The notes: generated by a model from the sequence alone, not told the origin. A stretch of DNA of 64,000 nucleotides from DATLFA01 sp039915945 (GCA_039915945.1 JBDSMH010000056.1:57157-121156), one strand, 5' to 3'; counted from the stretch's first letter, positions 7,828 to 16,593 are shown. Numbers and translations: made by a program.

Positions 7828-8655
7828 GTGGCTCTGCAGTCCCTGCTCCTCGCCACCGTCGCGGCGGTTGTCGGACTGATCATCGGGGTCCGGCGCGGGG
7901 GCACACTGGTCAACCTCGCGCACGCCGACCTTCAATGGTGGCGGTTGTTCTTTCTCGCCATGGGGTTCATCGGCCTCGCCGATGTTGCGCCCGACTTCTC
8001 ACTCGATCTCGGCCTCATCGAAATCGGTGCGGTAGGCCTCGTCGTGGTCGGGCTGGCGTTGTTGGTGTTGTTGTCGGTGCGCAATCTGCATCTGGTCGGC
8101 GTCTCGATCATCGCGTTCGGCTTGGGGTTGAACCTGCTCGCCACCGTTGTCAACGACGGCTTCCCCGTCGACCGGCGCGCCCTCGTCTCCGCGCGAGTCG
8201 AGAACGTGCGCACGATCGACGAGCCCAGCCTTTCGGGAGGGCAACATCTGCGCACCGACGATGACCGGCTCTGGTGGTTGGGTGACGCCATCCCGGTTCG
8301 CGAACTCGAACAGGTGCTGTCCTTCGGCGATCTCGTCATCATCGGCGGCATCGGGTGCACGATCGAGCACCTCACTCGGCGCAAGCGTCAATATCCCGCG
8401 CCGCCGCTTTCGCCCGATGCACGCGCCGGCCTGGTCTCGATCGCCGCGCCGGAGATCCGCCTCGACGAGCCGGTGATCGACCTCGCGCTCGTTGCCGAAG
8501 CGGCCGATCACGGCTACGCGGCGCGGCCCGACACGGGTTCAGATGGCTCGGGTTCAGATGCTGTCGGCCATGACGAGCGCGAGGCCGGTCCACGACTGGG
8601 GGACGGCGCCGAGGCCATGACCGGTATCGGGCACCCAATACTCGGCGAGGCCTGA
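7828..8655 (+). CDS. DUF5317 family membrane protein
   Basis: A 275-residue protein with about five hydrophobic segments in its first 180 residues (VGLIIGVRRGGTLVNLAHADLQWW near the start, then FSFG-type loops), matching actinobacterial DUF5317 proteins of unknown function. The C-terminal 80 residues are hydrophilic and acidic and include a duplicated 12-base DNA stretch (TGSDGSGSDAVG). The start is GTG with a TACCGT six bases upstream. Its last 102 bases overlap the 3' end of the convergent glycoside hydrolase gene. Confidence 0.65.
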   Translation: MALQSLLLATVAAVVGLIIGVRRGGTLVNLAHADLQWWRLFFLAMGFIGLADVAPDFSLDLGLIEIGAVGLVVVGLALLVLLSVRNLHLVGVSIIAFGLGLNLLATVVNDGFPVDRRALVSARVENVRTIDEPSLSGGQHLRTDDDRLWWLGDAIPVRELEQVLSFGDLVIIGGIGCTIEHLTRRKRQYPAPPLSPDARAGLVSIAAPEIRLDEPVIDLALVAEAADHGYAARPDTGSDGSGSDAVGHDEREAGPRLGDGAEAMTGIGHPILGEA

Positions 8656-9735
8656 CCGCAGCGCACCCGCCACCGTCTGGCGCGCGACTTGTCGCGCGGC
8701 CTCGCTATCGCCGGCTCGGTGGGCGGCGAGCCAGCACAGGTAGTCGAGCTGCGGCCACGTCGGTCCCCGCCAGTAGGTGTCGGACGAGAACACCGCTTCG
8801 TCGCGATGGACGCCGCACGGCCCGAACGGCGCGCCGTACTCCGACGGATCACACAAGGATCGGTGTGCTCGCGCGCGGGCCGTCTCGTCGCGAGTCACGA
8901 GCAACGGCAACAACGCGTCGAGCGTACGCACGCGGCCCGATCCGTTCTCGGTTTCGCCAGCGTCGATCCACGAGCCGAGCTCGCCATCCCATTGCCGGTC
9001 GAGTCGCTCGACGAGCTCGTCGACGTCGCCGCGCATCTGGTCGTCGTCGATGATCGTCAGTAGCTCATACGCGTTGAACGCGATCAACGCATTGAACCCG
9101 GCCGAGGCGACGACGCACGATGGGTTCGCAATCGGCGCCCCCGATGCCGACCGCACGATCGACGCGACGAGTTCCCCCTTGCGTCGGTGCCAGTTCTCCG
9201 GCGAGATCCCATCTGGACACAGGTCGTCCCAGCGGGGGCTGTCGTCGGCGCCCGATTCCCACGGGTGCGCCAGCAGGACCAAGCCACTTGCGAGATGCCT
9301 CGCGCGACGGCGCAGCAGAAACGCAAGGCCGCGGAGGGCCCGTTCGATCAACTCCGCGGGCACTTCGACACCCTGTCGAACACACTCGGCGATCGCATGG
9401 CCGAACATGGGTGGCTGCGTGATCGACGACGCGCCCCGACGACCCCAGAACGATGCGTGCGTGTCCGGCCCACGTTCGTAGTTCATATGAGGGACGAAGC
9501 CGCTCTCGTCGTCCTGCGCCGCCAACGCGTGGGTCACTTCTTGCAGTGCACGCGCCTTGTCGCCGAGTTCGAGCCACACGATCGTGTGGAAGCACGAATC
9601 CCACAACCATTGCCACGGATACACGGTGTTGTTCGGCGCGGTATAGCCCTCGGGCATCCACTGTGCGAGCAACGTCGCGCTGACGAGGGCGCGTAGATCG
9701 CGCACATCGGACGACGTGGGCGACTCAGTGGACAT
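8554..9735 (-). CDS. MGH1/GH63-like glycoside hydrolase
   Basis: The 393-residue protein resembles the alpha/alpha-barrel glucosidase and mannosylglycerate-hydrolase group. Supporting motifs are NTVYPWQWLWDSCFHTIVW near residue 36, GFVPHMNYE near 80, and the late YWRGPTWPQLDYLCW near 320, which in this group lies by the catalytic base. It has no signal peptide, so it probably works on a cytosolic glycoside such as a compatible solute. ATG 9735 is the first good start. It is divergent from the glycosyltransferase gene 17 bases away, which suggests matched synthesis and breakdown of a glycoside, though that is inference. Confidence 0.75.
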   Translation of the reverse strand: MSTESPTSSDVRDLRALVSATLLAQWMPEGYTAPNNTVYPWQWLWDSCFHTIVWLELGDKARALQEVTHALAAQDDESGFVPHMNYERGPDTHASFWGRRGASSITQPPMFGHAIAECVRQGVEVPAELIERALRGLAFLLRRRARHLASGLVLLAHPWESGADDSPRWDDLCPDGISPENWHRRKGELVASIVRSASGAPIANPSCVVASAGFNALIAFNAYELLTIIDDDQMRGDVDELVERLDRQWDGELGSWIDAGETENGSGRVRTLDALLPLLVTRDETARARAHRSLCDPSEYGAPFGPCGVHRDEAVFSSDTYWRGPTWPQLDYLCWLAAHRAGDSEAARQVARQTVAGALRSGLAEYWVPDTGHGLGAVPQSWTGLALVMADSI

Positions 9736-9751
9736 CGGTACTCGCTCTCGG

Positions 9752-10816
9752 GTGGGCGATCGAGCTGATAGAACGCTGCGCATTCTTATGGCAACGTGCG
9801 CGATTGTGTCGTTTCGGCTGGGACGGGCCGATGGAGTCTCGGTCGTGGCCGCGACATGGCGCAACGCGTTGGCCGACCTCGGGTTCTCCATGCGCACGAT
9901 CGCAGGTGATGGCCCGGTCGATGTCACTGTGCCCGCTTTGGCGATCGACGCGCCCTCAGCTCCGACCAAAGCCGAGTTGCGCGCCGCGCTGGCCGGCGTC
10001 GACCTCGTCGTCGTCGAGAACCTGTTGTCGATTCCCCTCAATCTTCCTGCTTCGCGCGCTCTGAGCGCAGTGTTGCGGGGACGACCGGCGATACTGCATC
10101 ACCATGACCCCTCGTGGCAGCGAGCGCGCTTCGCTCACATCACCGAGTTGCCACCGCGTGACGCGGCGTGGCGCCATGTCACGATCAATGAACTCACCCG
10201 CCACCAGATGGCCGAGCGGGGCATCGCCGCCACGACCATCTACAACGCGTTCGACGTGCACGAGCCAATGGGCGATCGCGCTGCGACACGCGCGGCGTTC
10301 GCCATCGATCCGCACGAACGGCTCGTGATCCATCCGGTGCGAGCGATCGAGCGCAAGAACATCCCAAAGGCCCTCGAGATGGCCGAAGCGCTCGACGCCA
10401 CCTATTGGCTGTTGGGTGGGCCCGAGGAGAACTACGACGCGGAACTCGACCGCATCCTCGCCGGTGCCCGCACGAGAGTGATCCATCACACGTCATCGGA
10501 CCGTGCCGGGTTCTACGCCGCGTCGGACATCGTGGCGTTTCCGTCCACCTGGGAGGGCTTCGGCAACCCGCCGGTCGAGGCCGCCATCTACCGCCGGCCG
10601 GTCGCGGTCGGGCCCTACCCCGTAGCGGCCGAACTACGGGCGCTCGGGTTTCGCTGGTTCGACCCCGACGACATCGCCGGGTTGCGCGAGTGGTTCGTGT
10701 CGCCAGACGAATCACTGCTCGATCACAACCAGCAACTGGCCCGTCAGCACTTCTCGTTCGAATCGATGCGCAGCAAACTGGGTTCACTACTCGCCGATGC
10801 CGGATGGTTGCCGTGA
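9752..10816 (+). CDS. Family 4-type glycosyltransferase
   Basis: About 354 residues with the GT-B fold of glycosyltransferase family 4: an N-terminal domain (LRILMATCAIVSFRLGRADGVSV) and a C-terminal nucleotide-sugar domain with RAIERKNIPKALEMAE and the family signature FPSTWEGFGNPPVEAA near residue 265. Donor and acceptor are not predictable. GTG 9752 avoids overlap with the divergent hydrolase start; GTG 9716 and ATG 9788 are alternatives. The stop overlaps the next small gene, so they are likely co-translated. Confidence 0.82.
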   Translation: MGDRADRTLRILMATCAIVSFRLGRADGVSVVAATWRNALADLGFSMRTIAGDGPVDVTVPALAIDAPSAPTKAELRAALAGVDLVVVENLLSIPLNLPASRALSAVLRGRPAILHHHDPSWQRARFAHITELPPRDAAWRHVTINELTRHQMAERGIAATTIYNAFDVHEPMGDRAATRAAFAIDPHERLVIHPVRAIERKNIPKALEMAEALDATYWLLGGPEENYDAELDRILAGARTRVIHHTSSDRAGFYAASDIVAFPSTWEGFGNPPVEAAIYRRPVAVGPYPVAAELRALGFRWFDPDDIAGLREWFVSPDESLLDHNQQLARQHFSFESMRSKLGSLLADAGWLP

Positions 10817-11076
10817 CGAAGCCCGAGCCCGATCCGGTACTCGTGCGGCGCGCACAGGTGGCGCGGCTCGCACTACTGGGGCAGCGTGTCGGCTACCTCC
10901 TCTACGGAGGCGCCGTCGTCGTGTTCGTCGTCGGCTTCATCATCGGGTTCACGCCGGCGATCGTCACGACGATCGTCACCGCGATGATCATCGGTTCGGC
11001 GTTGCTCGCACCGGCAATCGTGGCGGGTTACGCCGTCAAGGCGGCCGCTCGCGAGGATCGTGAACGGGGCCGGTGA
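10804..11076 (+). CDS. Small two-helix membrane protein
   Basis: I do not recognise a family. The 90-residue product has a hydrophilic N-terminus (about 28 residues), two hydrophobic helices (about 32-54 and 57-76) and a charged tail KAAAREDRERGR. ATG 10804 overlaps the glycosyltransferase by 13 bases; GTG 10813 would form a GTGA overlap and is an equally good start. The arrangement suggests co-expression with the glycosyltransferase. Confidence 0.7.
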   Translation: MVAVTKPEPDPVLVRRAQVARLALLGQRVGYLLYGGAVVVFVVGFIIGFTPAIVTTIVTAMIIGSALLAPAIVAGYAVKAAAREDRERGR

Positions 11077-11080
11077 GTTA

Positions 11081-11150
11081 CGCTCCACCCCACGCCCGAC
11101 CACAGTGTGACGAGGGCGGATTATCGCCCGACCGAGAGTGAGGTGGAGTG
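11081..11150 (+). promoter_or_regulatory. Possible leader hairpin covering the tetR start
   Basis: CGCTCCACC (11081-11089) can pair with GGTGGAGTG (11142-11150), nine pairs with one G-U, and the right arm covers the Shine-Dalgarno-like GGTGG and the GTG start of the regulator gene. A smaller hairpin GGGCG/CGCCC (11114-11118, 11125-11129) lies inside. The pairing is seen in sequence; a regulatory role is inference. Confidence 0.35.
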
Positions 11151-11771
11151 AGTTCGACGCCGGGGTCCGAAGATCGGTCGGCCACGATTCGCCTGCCCGC
11201 GTCGCAACGGCGACGGCAGTTGCTCGACGTGGCGGTCGAGTCATTCGGCGTCAACGGCTTTCACAAGACGTCGATGAGCGCGCTGGCGGCGGCTGCCGGC
11301 GTGACCAAGCCGGTGCTCTACCAACACTTCCGGTCGAAGAATGAGCTCTACCTAGAAGTGGTGCGCGACATCGGTGGGCGCTTGCGCGACGAGGTCGGTA
11401 AAGCGGTCGCCGATGCGACGTCGGCGCACAGTCAGGTCGAGGCCGGCTTTCGTTCGTACTTCCAGTTCTTCGCCAACGAGCCGTTCGCGTTCGAGGTCCT
11501 CTTCGGTGACGGCACGCGACGCGACGCCGAGTTCGCGCGCGAGGCGCACGCAGTCGAAGAATCGATCGCGGAGATCGTCGCCCAGTTGATGACGATCGAC
11601 GACATGCCCGAGCTCGATCGTCGCGTGTTGGCGTTCGGCATCGTCGGGTTGGCCGAAGGAGCAAGCCGCTACTGGATGGGCCACGACATCGAGCTGGCAC
11701 CGATCGACCTCGCCGAGCGCGTGGCCGAGCTCGCGTGGTACGGACTGCGCGGGCGTCCGAGGCGCGACTGA
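11148..11771 (+). CDS. TetR family transcriptional regulator
   Basis: The 207-residue protein has the TetR DNA-binding domain at about 20-65: RRRQLLDVAVESFGVNGFHKTSMSALAAAAGVTKP then VLYQHFRSKNELY, a textbook helix-turn-helix. The C-terminal ligand domain is all-helical and resembles those of lipid or hydrophobic-compound sensors, but the inducer is unknown. Start GTG 11148 has GAGGTGG just upstream. It ends 5 bases from the convergent Nudix gene. Its target is not evident from position. Confidence 0.88.
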   Translation: MSSTPGSEDRSATIRLPASQRRRQLLDVAVESFGVNGFHKTSMSALAAAAGVTKPVLYQHFRSKNELYLEVVRDIGGRLRDEVGKAVADATSAHSQVEAGFRSYFQFFANEPFAFEVLFGDGTRRDAEFAREAHAVEESIAEIVAQLMTIDDMPELDRRVLAFGIVGLAEGASRYWMGHDIELAPIDLAERVAELAWYGLRGRPRRD

Positions 11772-11775
11772 CGTT

Positions 11776-12267
11776 TCAGCGAATCGGGCTGATGTCGATC
11801 GGCTCGGTCGGCAACTCGTTGCGCACGATCGGCGGCAAGAACTCGCGCAGCCGCTCGGGCAACACATTGACGTCGCTCGCCAAGAGATCGTCGAGTGTCC
11901 ACCACTTGGCCCCCATGAACGCCGCCGCTTCGAGTGATTCGAGTCCCTGCGGATTCCACTCGTCGCCACCCTCGCACCACGCCACGTGAATGCGCTCGTT
12001 GGAATCGAAGTGATATCCGCCGAAGTCGAACTCGACATGTTGCGTCCAGATGCAGGGACCGATCTCGGCCACCGTGATCCCCGCCTCTTCGATGAGTTCG
12101 CGCCGCGCCGCGTCTTCGCTCGACTCGCCCGGGCTGATGCCACCACCGGGAATCTCCCACCACGGAGGCTTGCGAAAGTCGACGGGATCTTCCGCGTGCA
12201 TCAAGAAGATGCGTCCCTCTCGATCGAGCAGGACGACACGGGCAGCGGGCCGGCGCAAGGTGTACAT
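11776..12267 (-). CDS. Nudix hydrolase
   Basis: Nudix enzymes split nucleoside diphosphates linked to another group, usually with Mg2+. The 163-residue protein carries a perfect Nudix box, GGISPGESSEDAARREL then IEEAGI (GX5EX7REUXEEXGU), at about residues 42-64, after PPWWEIPGG. The Trp-rich late region (AKWWTLDDL) is typical. ATG 12267 lies five bases after the stop of the fur-like gene, so the two form an operon. Substrate unknown; it may clean up oxidised or toxic nucleotides. Confidence 0.9.
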   Translation of the reverse strand: MYTLRRPAARVVLLDREGRIFLMHAEDPVDFRKPPWWEIPGGGISPGESSEDAARRELIEEAGITVAEIGPCIWTQHVEFDFGGYHFDSNERIHVAWCEGGDEWNPQGLESLEAAAFMGAKWWTLDDLLASDVNVLPERLREFLPPIVRNELPTEPIDISPIR

Positions 12268-12272
12268 GACGA

Positions 12273-12710
12273 CTACCCGCTGCAATCGGTGCAGCGACCG
12301 ACGAGGTCGAGACGGTGGGCGTCGACGACGAACCCGTACTTGCGGGCAACCGAAGAGGCGGATCGCTCGATCTGCTTTTCGAGATCGGCGGGTACGGCGA
12401 AGTCGGTGACGGCGCCACAATCGGTACAGATCAGGTGATGGTGGTGGTGCCCGGTCAGATCTTCGGCGAGCTCGTAGTGGCTGTGCTCGTCGGACGTGAT
12501 GATGCGGCGCACGACCCCGGCCTGTTCGAGTTCGGCCAAGTTGCGATAGGCGCTGCTCTGGGCCAAGTCGGGTTGACGGGCGAGAATCTCGGGCAGCGTC
12601 ATCGGGCGACCCTCGTCCGCGAGCACGTCGACGACCGCGCGGCGCGACCCCGTGTAGCGCTGTCCGGCCGTTCTGAGCAGTGTCGACACCGCATCGTGCA
12701 CATTCTTCAC
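12273..12710 (-). CDS. Fur family metal-responsive regulator
   Basis: The 145-residue repressor has an N-terminal winged helix (RYTGSRRAVVDVL, SSAYRNLAELEQAGVV) and a C-terminal metal-binding part with HYELAEDLTGHHHHHLICTDCG and a second CTDC at 140-143, the two CxxC pairs that hold structural zinc. The His-rich stretch fits Zur or Fur; which metal it senses cannot be read. The GTG start has TACAGT eight bases upstream, implying a leaderless transcript. It is followed by a Nudix gene rather than a metal transporter. Confidence 0.88.
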   Translation of the reverse strand: MKNVHDAVSTLLRTAGQRYTGSRRAVVDVLADEGRPMTLPEILARQPDLAQSSAYRNLAELEQAGVVRRIITSDEHSHYELAEDLTGHHHHHLICTDCGAVTDFAVPADLEKQIERSASSVARKYGFVVDAHRLDLVGRCTDCSG

Positions 12711-12718
12711 AGCGGCGC

Positions 12719-12724
12719 ACTGTA
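12719..12724 (-). promoter_or_regulatory. -10 hexamer (leaderless) of fur-like gene
   Basis: TACAGT on the minus strand ends 8 nt before the GTG at 12710. Confidence 0.5.
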
Positions 12725-12742
12725 CCGTCTACGCCGCAGTTC

Positions 12743-13528
12743 TCATGGCTCTAGAACGACTCCGAATCCCTGGCGCGCGAGGCGCAGGATGATCTGGCCG
12801 GGTTGGCCCAGGTCGACGACGCGCTGGCGCGACAACGCTTCGAGGTCACGCAACGCGGAGGCATACGCCTCACTTCCCTGACGGCGCGCCCGGTCGAGCG
12901 TGTGCGCATTCGCCCACACTTTGGTGCGGGCCTCGCGCAGGAATTTCTTCGTCCCCAGGCGATTGAACGGCGTCAGCATCTTGTCGAGTAGCGTGCGCTG
13001 ACCGGGCAACTCGAGCTTCTTCAGTTCCGCGTCCTCGGCCGCCACGCGTGCGGCGAGCACGGTGTCGATGTGCTGGTGATCCTGGCCTCGCCGCGCCAGC
13101 AGGGCGGCGTCGTCGAATTGCGCGCTCGTGATCACTGCACACAACGCCTGGGGTAAGTCGTAGTTGATATGCGCGTTCATGCCGAGCAGCACGTGGCGCA
13201 ACGGCGGTAACGCCGTATCGGTCGCGCGATCGAACGCCACCTGCCATGGGCCCACCGCGGCACCGGTTGCTTCGTACTGTTCGAATGCCCGCAAGTAGAG
13301 CCCGGCGAATACCACGTCCCACCGCTCGACCCATTCGTTGTCGGTGAAGCCGCCGTGCTGGATCTCGTCTCGCACCGCCCGAGTCGTCCTCGCGTACGTG
13401 CAGTGGAAGAAGCGCCGCGGGTCGTCGGCGGCCTGAAGAGAGTGTTCGATGCGATCCATCGACGCGAGTAGGGCGTCGATGGTCTCGTAGTCGCCGTTGT
13501 CGGTACCGTCGGGAGCAGTGGATGCCAT
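12743..13528 (-). CDS. DUF5995 family protein
   Basis: A soluble, mostly helical 261-residue protein that resembles actinobacterial DUF5995 proteins: FFHCTYARTTRAVRDEI near 40, a central PPLRHVLLGMNAHINYDLPQAL (about 110-130) and FNRLGTKKFLREARTKVWANA near 200. Conserved His and Asp residues (HINYDLP) hint at a metal site, but no activity is established that I know. ATG 13528 was chosen because the upstream 41 codons in frame look non-coding. It lies 32 bases upstream of the fur-like gene start, on the same strand. Confidence 0.7.
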   Translation of the reverse strand: MASTAPDGTDNGDYETIDALLASMDRIEHSLQAADDPRRFFHCTYARTTRAVRDEIQHGGFTDNEWVERWDVVFAGLYLRAFEQYEATGAAVGPWQVAFDRATDTALPPLRHVLLGMNAHINYDLPQALCAVITSAQFDDAALLARRGQDHQHIDTVLAARVAAEDAELKKLELPGQRTLLDKMLTPFNRLGTKKFLREARTKVWANAHTLDRARRQGSEAYASALRDLEALSRQRVVDLGQPGQIILRLARQGFGVVLEP

Positions 13529-13562
13529 CACGCCGGCTATTCGGCATGCCCCACGATTCGGA

Positions 13563-14330
13563 TCACGCAGGCGGGCTGGGCGTGTCGATCGCCTTGGCGC
13601 CGGCGTTCGGTTGCATCCCGAGCTCGGCACGAATCTGGTCGAGGCGCGCACGCGCTTCGGTGTTGCGGGCCGCTGCTTCGATCTCCATCATGTGGCCCTC
13701 GACCGACGTGCCTTGCAGCTCGGCCATACCCTTGGCCTTGGCGTAGCGATATTCGATCTTGTCGCGCACCTCGTTGAACGTCGGGACGTCTTGGCCGACG
13801 TTCTCCGACAGCGACGCCATCGCCTTGTTCATCTGCTCTTGCATCTTGGCCTGCTCTAGCTGACCCATCAGATGGTGGCGCTCCGACAGCTTCTTCTGGA
13901 GCATCGCGGAGTTCTGTTCGACGGCGGCCTTGGCTTGGTTTGCCGCCTGCGTTGCCTGCAGATGCAGCGACTTCAACCCGTCGATCTCGCTTTCGAGCGC
14001 GATCATCTTGTTCGCAAACGCTTCGGCGGCCGTCGTGTACTGCGTGGACTTGGCGGCGTCACCGCTCGTACTGGCGTCTTCGGCCATGCGCACGGCTTGT
14101 CGCGCGTTGGCGTTGACCCGCTCGAGTTCTTCGAGTGCATGATCGAGACGCATCTCGGTCTGCTTTTGGCTGGCGATGACGTTGGCCGCTTGTTCTCGGA
14201 GGCGGCGGTGTTGGTCTTGCGCCTCGATGATGGCCTGCTCGAGTTGCACCTTGGGATCGGCGCGTTCGTTGAACGTGCCCGTGGCCTTGGCGGTCATGTA
14301 TTTCCAGAAACGACGAGCGAGCTTCAGCAT
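13563..14330 (-). CDS. pspA: PspA/IM30 family membrane-stress protein
   Basis: PspA/Vipp1 proteins coat and stabilise damaged membranes. This 255-residue product is almost entirely coiled coil, with the family start pattern (a short amphipathic helix, then DPKVQLEQAIIEAQDQHRRL) and EAFANKMIALESEIDGLKSL, AMLQKKLSERHHL in mid-protein; the last 20 residues are disordered. I chose ATG 14330 because TACCCT lies eight bases upstream, giving a leaderless start, and because the resulting N-terminus MLKLARRFWKYM fits the family; TTG 14339 and ATG 14336 would place the start too close to that box. It is divergent from the MFS gene. Confidence 0.88.
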   Translation of the reverse strand: MLKLARRFWKYMTAKATGTFNERADPKVQLEQAIIEAQDQHRRLREQAANVIASQKQTEMRLDHALEELERVNANARQAVRMAEDASTSGDAAKSTQYTTAAEAFANKMIALESEIDGLKSLHLQATQAANQAKAAVEQNSAMLQKKLSERHHLMGQLEQAKMQEQMNKAMASLSENVGQDVPTFNEVRDKIEYRYAKAKGMAELQGTSVEGHMMEIEAAARNTEARARLDQIRAELGMQPNAGAKAIDTPSPPA

Positions 14331-14338
14331 GAGCATCA

Positions 14339-14344
14339 AGGGTA
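14339..14344 (-). promoter_or_regulatory. -10 hexamer (leaderless) of pspA
   Basis: TACCCT on the minus strand ends 8 nt before ATG 14330. The divergent MFS gene has its own box 38 bases away. Confidence 0.5.
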
Positions 14345-14382
14345 GCCGCCCCAGCCCTGCTGTTCGCGGCCAGACCGCCCGG

Positions 14383-14388
14383 TAGGGT
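14383..14388 (+). promoter_or_regulatory. -10 hexamer (leaderless) of MFS gene
   Basis: TAGGGT ends 8 nt before the GTG at 14397. Confidence 0.5.
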
Positions 14389-14396
14389 CGGGCGCC

Positions 14397-15830
14397 GTGA
14401 GCGTCGCCGAGGTGGTCAAGCCCGATCTGCGACGCGCGTACCTGGTGTTGTTCGTCGTCGGGCTGGGCAGCTTCCTCACGGCGATGTCGCTGTCAATCGT
14501 GTTCGTGGTTTACCCCGACCTCGTCGACGAGTTCCCCAATTCCTCGAACTCGACGTTGTCGTGGGTGCTCAACGTGTTCACCATCGTGGGTGCACCGCTG
14601 TTCATCTTGGGTGGCGTGGCGGGTGAGCGCTACGGCCGCAAACGCACCATGGTTCTCGGCCTCGTCGGGTTCACCGCGGCGTCGGTCCTTGCGGCACTGG
14701 CAACGAATCCCGGGTGGCTCATCGCGGCGCGGGCGATCCAGGCCGTGTTCACCGCGCTCATCCTGCCGATGACCGCCACCCTCATCCTCAACGCGTTCCC
14801 GGAGTCCCATCGGGGCACCGCGGCCGCCGGGTGGTCCGCGATCGGCGGCATTGCCGCGTCGCTCGGCCCCTCCCTCGGTGGGTGGCTCATCGATACGTGG
14901 AGTTGGCGGGCGGCGTTCTGGCTCAACGTGCCGATCGGCATCGTCGCGACCGTCGCGGCAGTGATCGTCCTCGACGAGTCGAAGAACGACACCGCACCGC
15001 GCGTGCCCGACGTGCTCGGCATGTTCGCGTTGATGGGTGGTGTGGGTTTCCTCGTGTTCGGGCTCGTGCAGAGCAGCCAGTGGGGTTGGGGCAGCGTCGC
15101 CGTGCTCGCGTCGATCGTCACGGGCGCGTCGCTCGTCGCGCTGCTGCTCTACCGCAGCGGCCACCATCCCGCGCCACTGATCGACCTGACGCTCTTCCGT
15201 AGTCGCACCTATTCGTTCGGCAACATCTCGATGCTGATGTTCGCCTTGAGCTTCTTCGGCACGCAGTTCGGGGCAATCCTCTTCCTGCGCCAGATCTGGG
15301 GCTTCAGCCTTCTCGACGCGGGTCTGCTCAGCACGCCGGTGTTCGCGTTCACCGCGCTGTTCTCGTTGGCCGCGGGCCGCATCAGCGATCGCTTCGGCGA
15401 CGAAAAGCTGAGCGCTCCCGCCGTCACCGTCTGGACGATCGGTGTCGCCATGCTGGCGATCGGGTTGCGCGGCGAACGCAACATGGCGCTGTGGTTCACG
15501 GCAACGTCCATCGCGGGCGCGGGGGCCGGTCTCGCGTGGGGTGGCATGTTCGCGCTCGTGCTACGGCGCGTCGAACCCGAACGAATGTCGCTTGCCGCCA
15601 GCATCACCCAAACGCTGCAACGCATCGGCAACTCGCTCGGCGTGGCGGTCGCGGTCACGATCCTCGGCTCGCGGATCGACACGACCCTCGGCGATCACCG
15701 CCGCATGTTCGCCGCGATGACCATCGCCGCGGTCATCACCATCATCTCTAGCCTCCTCCTCGCCCGCACGCACCCCCTGCGCCTAGCCCCGGTTAGGAGC
15801 CCCCGGAAGCTTTGGCGAAGGCGAAGCTGA
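14397..15830 (+). CDS. DHA2-type MFS drug/proton antiporter
   Basis: A 477-residue permease with about 14 membrane helices, the size and topology of the DHA2 (EmrB/QacA) exporter family. Motif A is GGVAGERYGRKRT (about 76-88), and motif C, specific to antiporters, is ASLGPSLGGWLIDTWSW (about 153-169) followed by RAAFWLNVPIG. It probably expels a hydrophobic or cationic compound; substrate unknown. No regulator adjoins it. The 3' end overlaps the convergent PPOX-fold gene by 38 bases. Confidence 0.88.
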   Translation: MSVAEVVKPDLRRAYLVLFVVGLGSFLTAMSLSIVFVVYPDLVDEFPNSSNSTLSWVLNVFTIVGAPLFILGGVAGERYGRKRTMVLGLVGFTAASVLAALATNPGWLIAARAIQAVFTALILPMTATLILNAFPESHRGTAAAGWSAIGGIAASLGPSLGGWLIDTWSWRAAFWLNVPIGIVATVAAVIVLDESKNDTAPRVPDVLGMFALMGGVGFLVFGLVQSSQWGWGSVAVLASIVTGASLVALLLYRSGHHPAPLIDLTLFRSRTYSFGNISMLMFALSFFGTQFGAILFLRQIWGFSLLDAGLLSTPVFAFTALFSLAAGRISDRFGDEKLSAPAVTVWTIGVAMLAIGLRGERNMALWFTATSIAGAGAGLAWGGMFALVLRRVEPERMSLAASITQTLQRIGNSLGVAVAVTILGSRIDTTLGDHRRMFAAMTIAAVITIISSLLLARTHPLRLAPVRSPRKLWRRRS

Positions 15831-16593
15831 CGACGTCGGCGACGGCGACGGTGTGGTCGGCGGCGACGTCGCCGTGGATCATCGCTCCTTCGATGTCTGC
15901 GTAGGTCGCGCCGCGGTCGAGCACCACGCACACGCGCGTACCCGGCGGCGGTGCGCCCTCGCCCAGTTCGAGGCGCTCGCCCAGCGGGCGAACCGCCAGC
16001 GCGGCCGCAGTGGGGTGGTCCTCGGGCGAGATCCACCCGACGGACGCCGCACGCGACACCTCAACGAATGACGCCAGCTCGTCATCCTCGAGCGCGAGCG
16101 ACCCCCGATCGCGCCCTGCCTTGCCCATGTCGGTCCGCGCGCCGCGTGGTTGCGATCGTCGTGCGTCCGTGCGCCAATCAGGAGGCAGCGGGATCCAGTC
16201 GAGGCGCAACGCGGCCATACGGAACAGCACCCGCTTGCCGCTACGGAGACGATCTTGCGTGCGGGCAACGACATCGGACGTCGCAAAGCCGTCGGTGCGC
16301 AGCGAGTGCTGCGCGAGCCACTCGATCTCGTCCGCATCGGTGATCAACTGTGCCTGCGCCTGGAGGCGCAAGCCGCGTGGCGCGTGTTCGGTCGACAACA
16401 ACACGGCGACGCGATCGTCGCGCAGCATCATCTTGGCCTTGGCCGCGACGCGATAGGTGTTGAAGTACAGGTGCCCGTCGCCCGGCCACAACGGGGTCAT
16501 CGGCCAACCCGTGGGCGATTGATCGTGCCGCCGTGCGAACAATGTCGCACTCGTCGCGGTTGCGGTCAGCTCTCGCTGTTCGTCGTCGTACAC
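15793..16593 (-). CDS. Pyridoxamine 5'-phosphate oxidase-fold (PPOX) family protein
   Basis: The 266-residue protein has a split-barrel flavin/F420-binding domain in its first half: PLWPGDGHLYFNTYRVAAKAKMM then DDRVAVLLSTEHAPRGLRLQAQAQL. The second half has another barrel-like pattern (ERLELGEGAPPPGTRVCVVLDRG, ADVVSFAFAKASGGS) and may be a degenerate repeat. Such proteins often use F420 or FMN, or bind heme or biliverdin; the cofactor is not certain here. GTG 16593 begins the recognisable product; the frame runs further upstream only across hyuA on the other strand. Confidence 0.7.
   Translation of the reverse strand: MYDDEQRELTATATSATLFARRHDQSPTGWPMTPLWPGDGHLYFNTYRVAAKAKMMLRDDRVAVLLSTEHAPRGLRLQAQAQLITDADEIEWLAQHSLRTDGFATSDVVARTQDRLRSGKRVLFRMAALRLDWIPLPPDWRTDARRSQPRGARTDMGKAGRDRGSLALEDDELASFVEVSRAASVGWISPEDHPTAAALAVRPLGERLELGEGAPPPGTRVCVVLDRGATYADIEGAMIHGDVAADHTVAVADVVSFAFAKASGGS

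Noticed and set aside
5656..7935. Long open frame of 759 codons on the minus strand
   Set aside because: It crosses ccmA, the sortase, lipoprotein and part of the DUF5317 gene, all with clear families; its product is Arg/Asp/Gln-rich with no motif.
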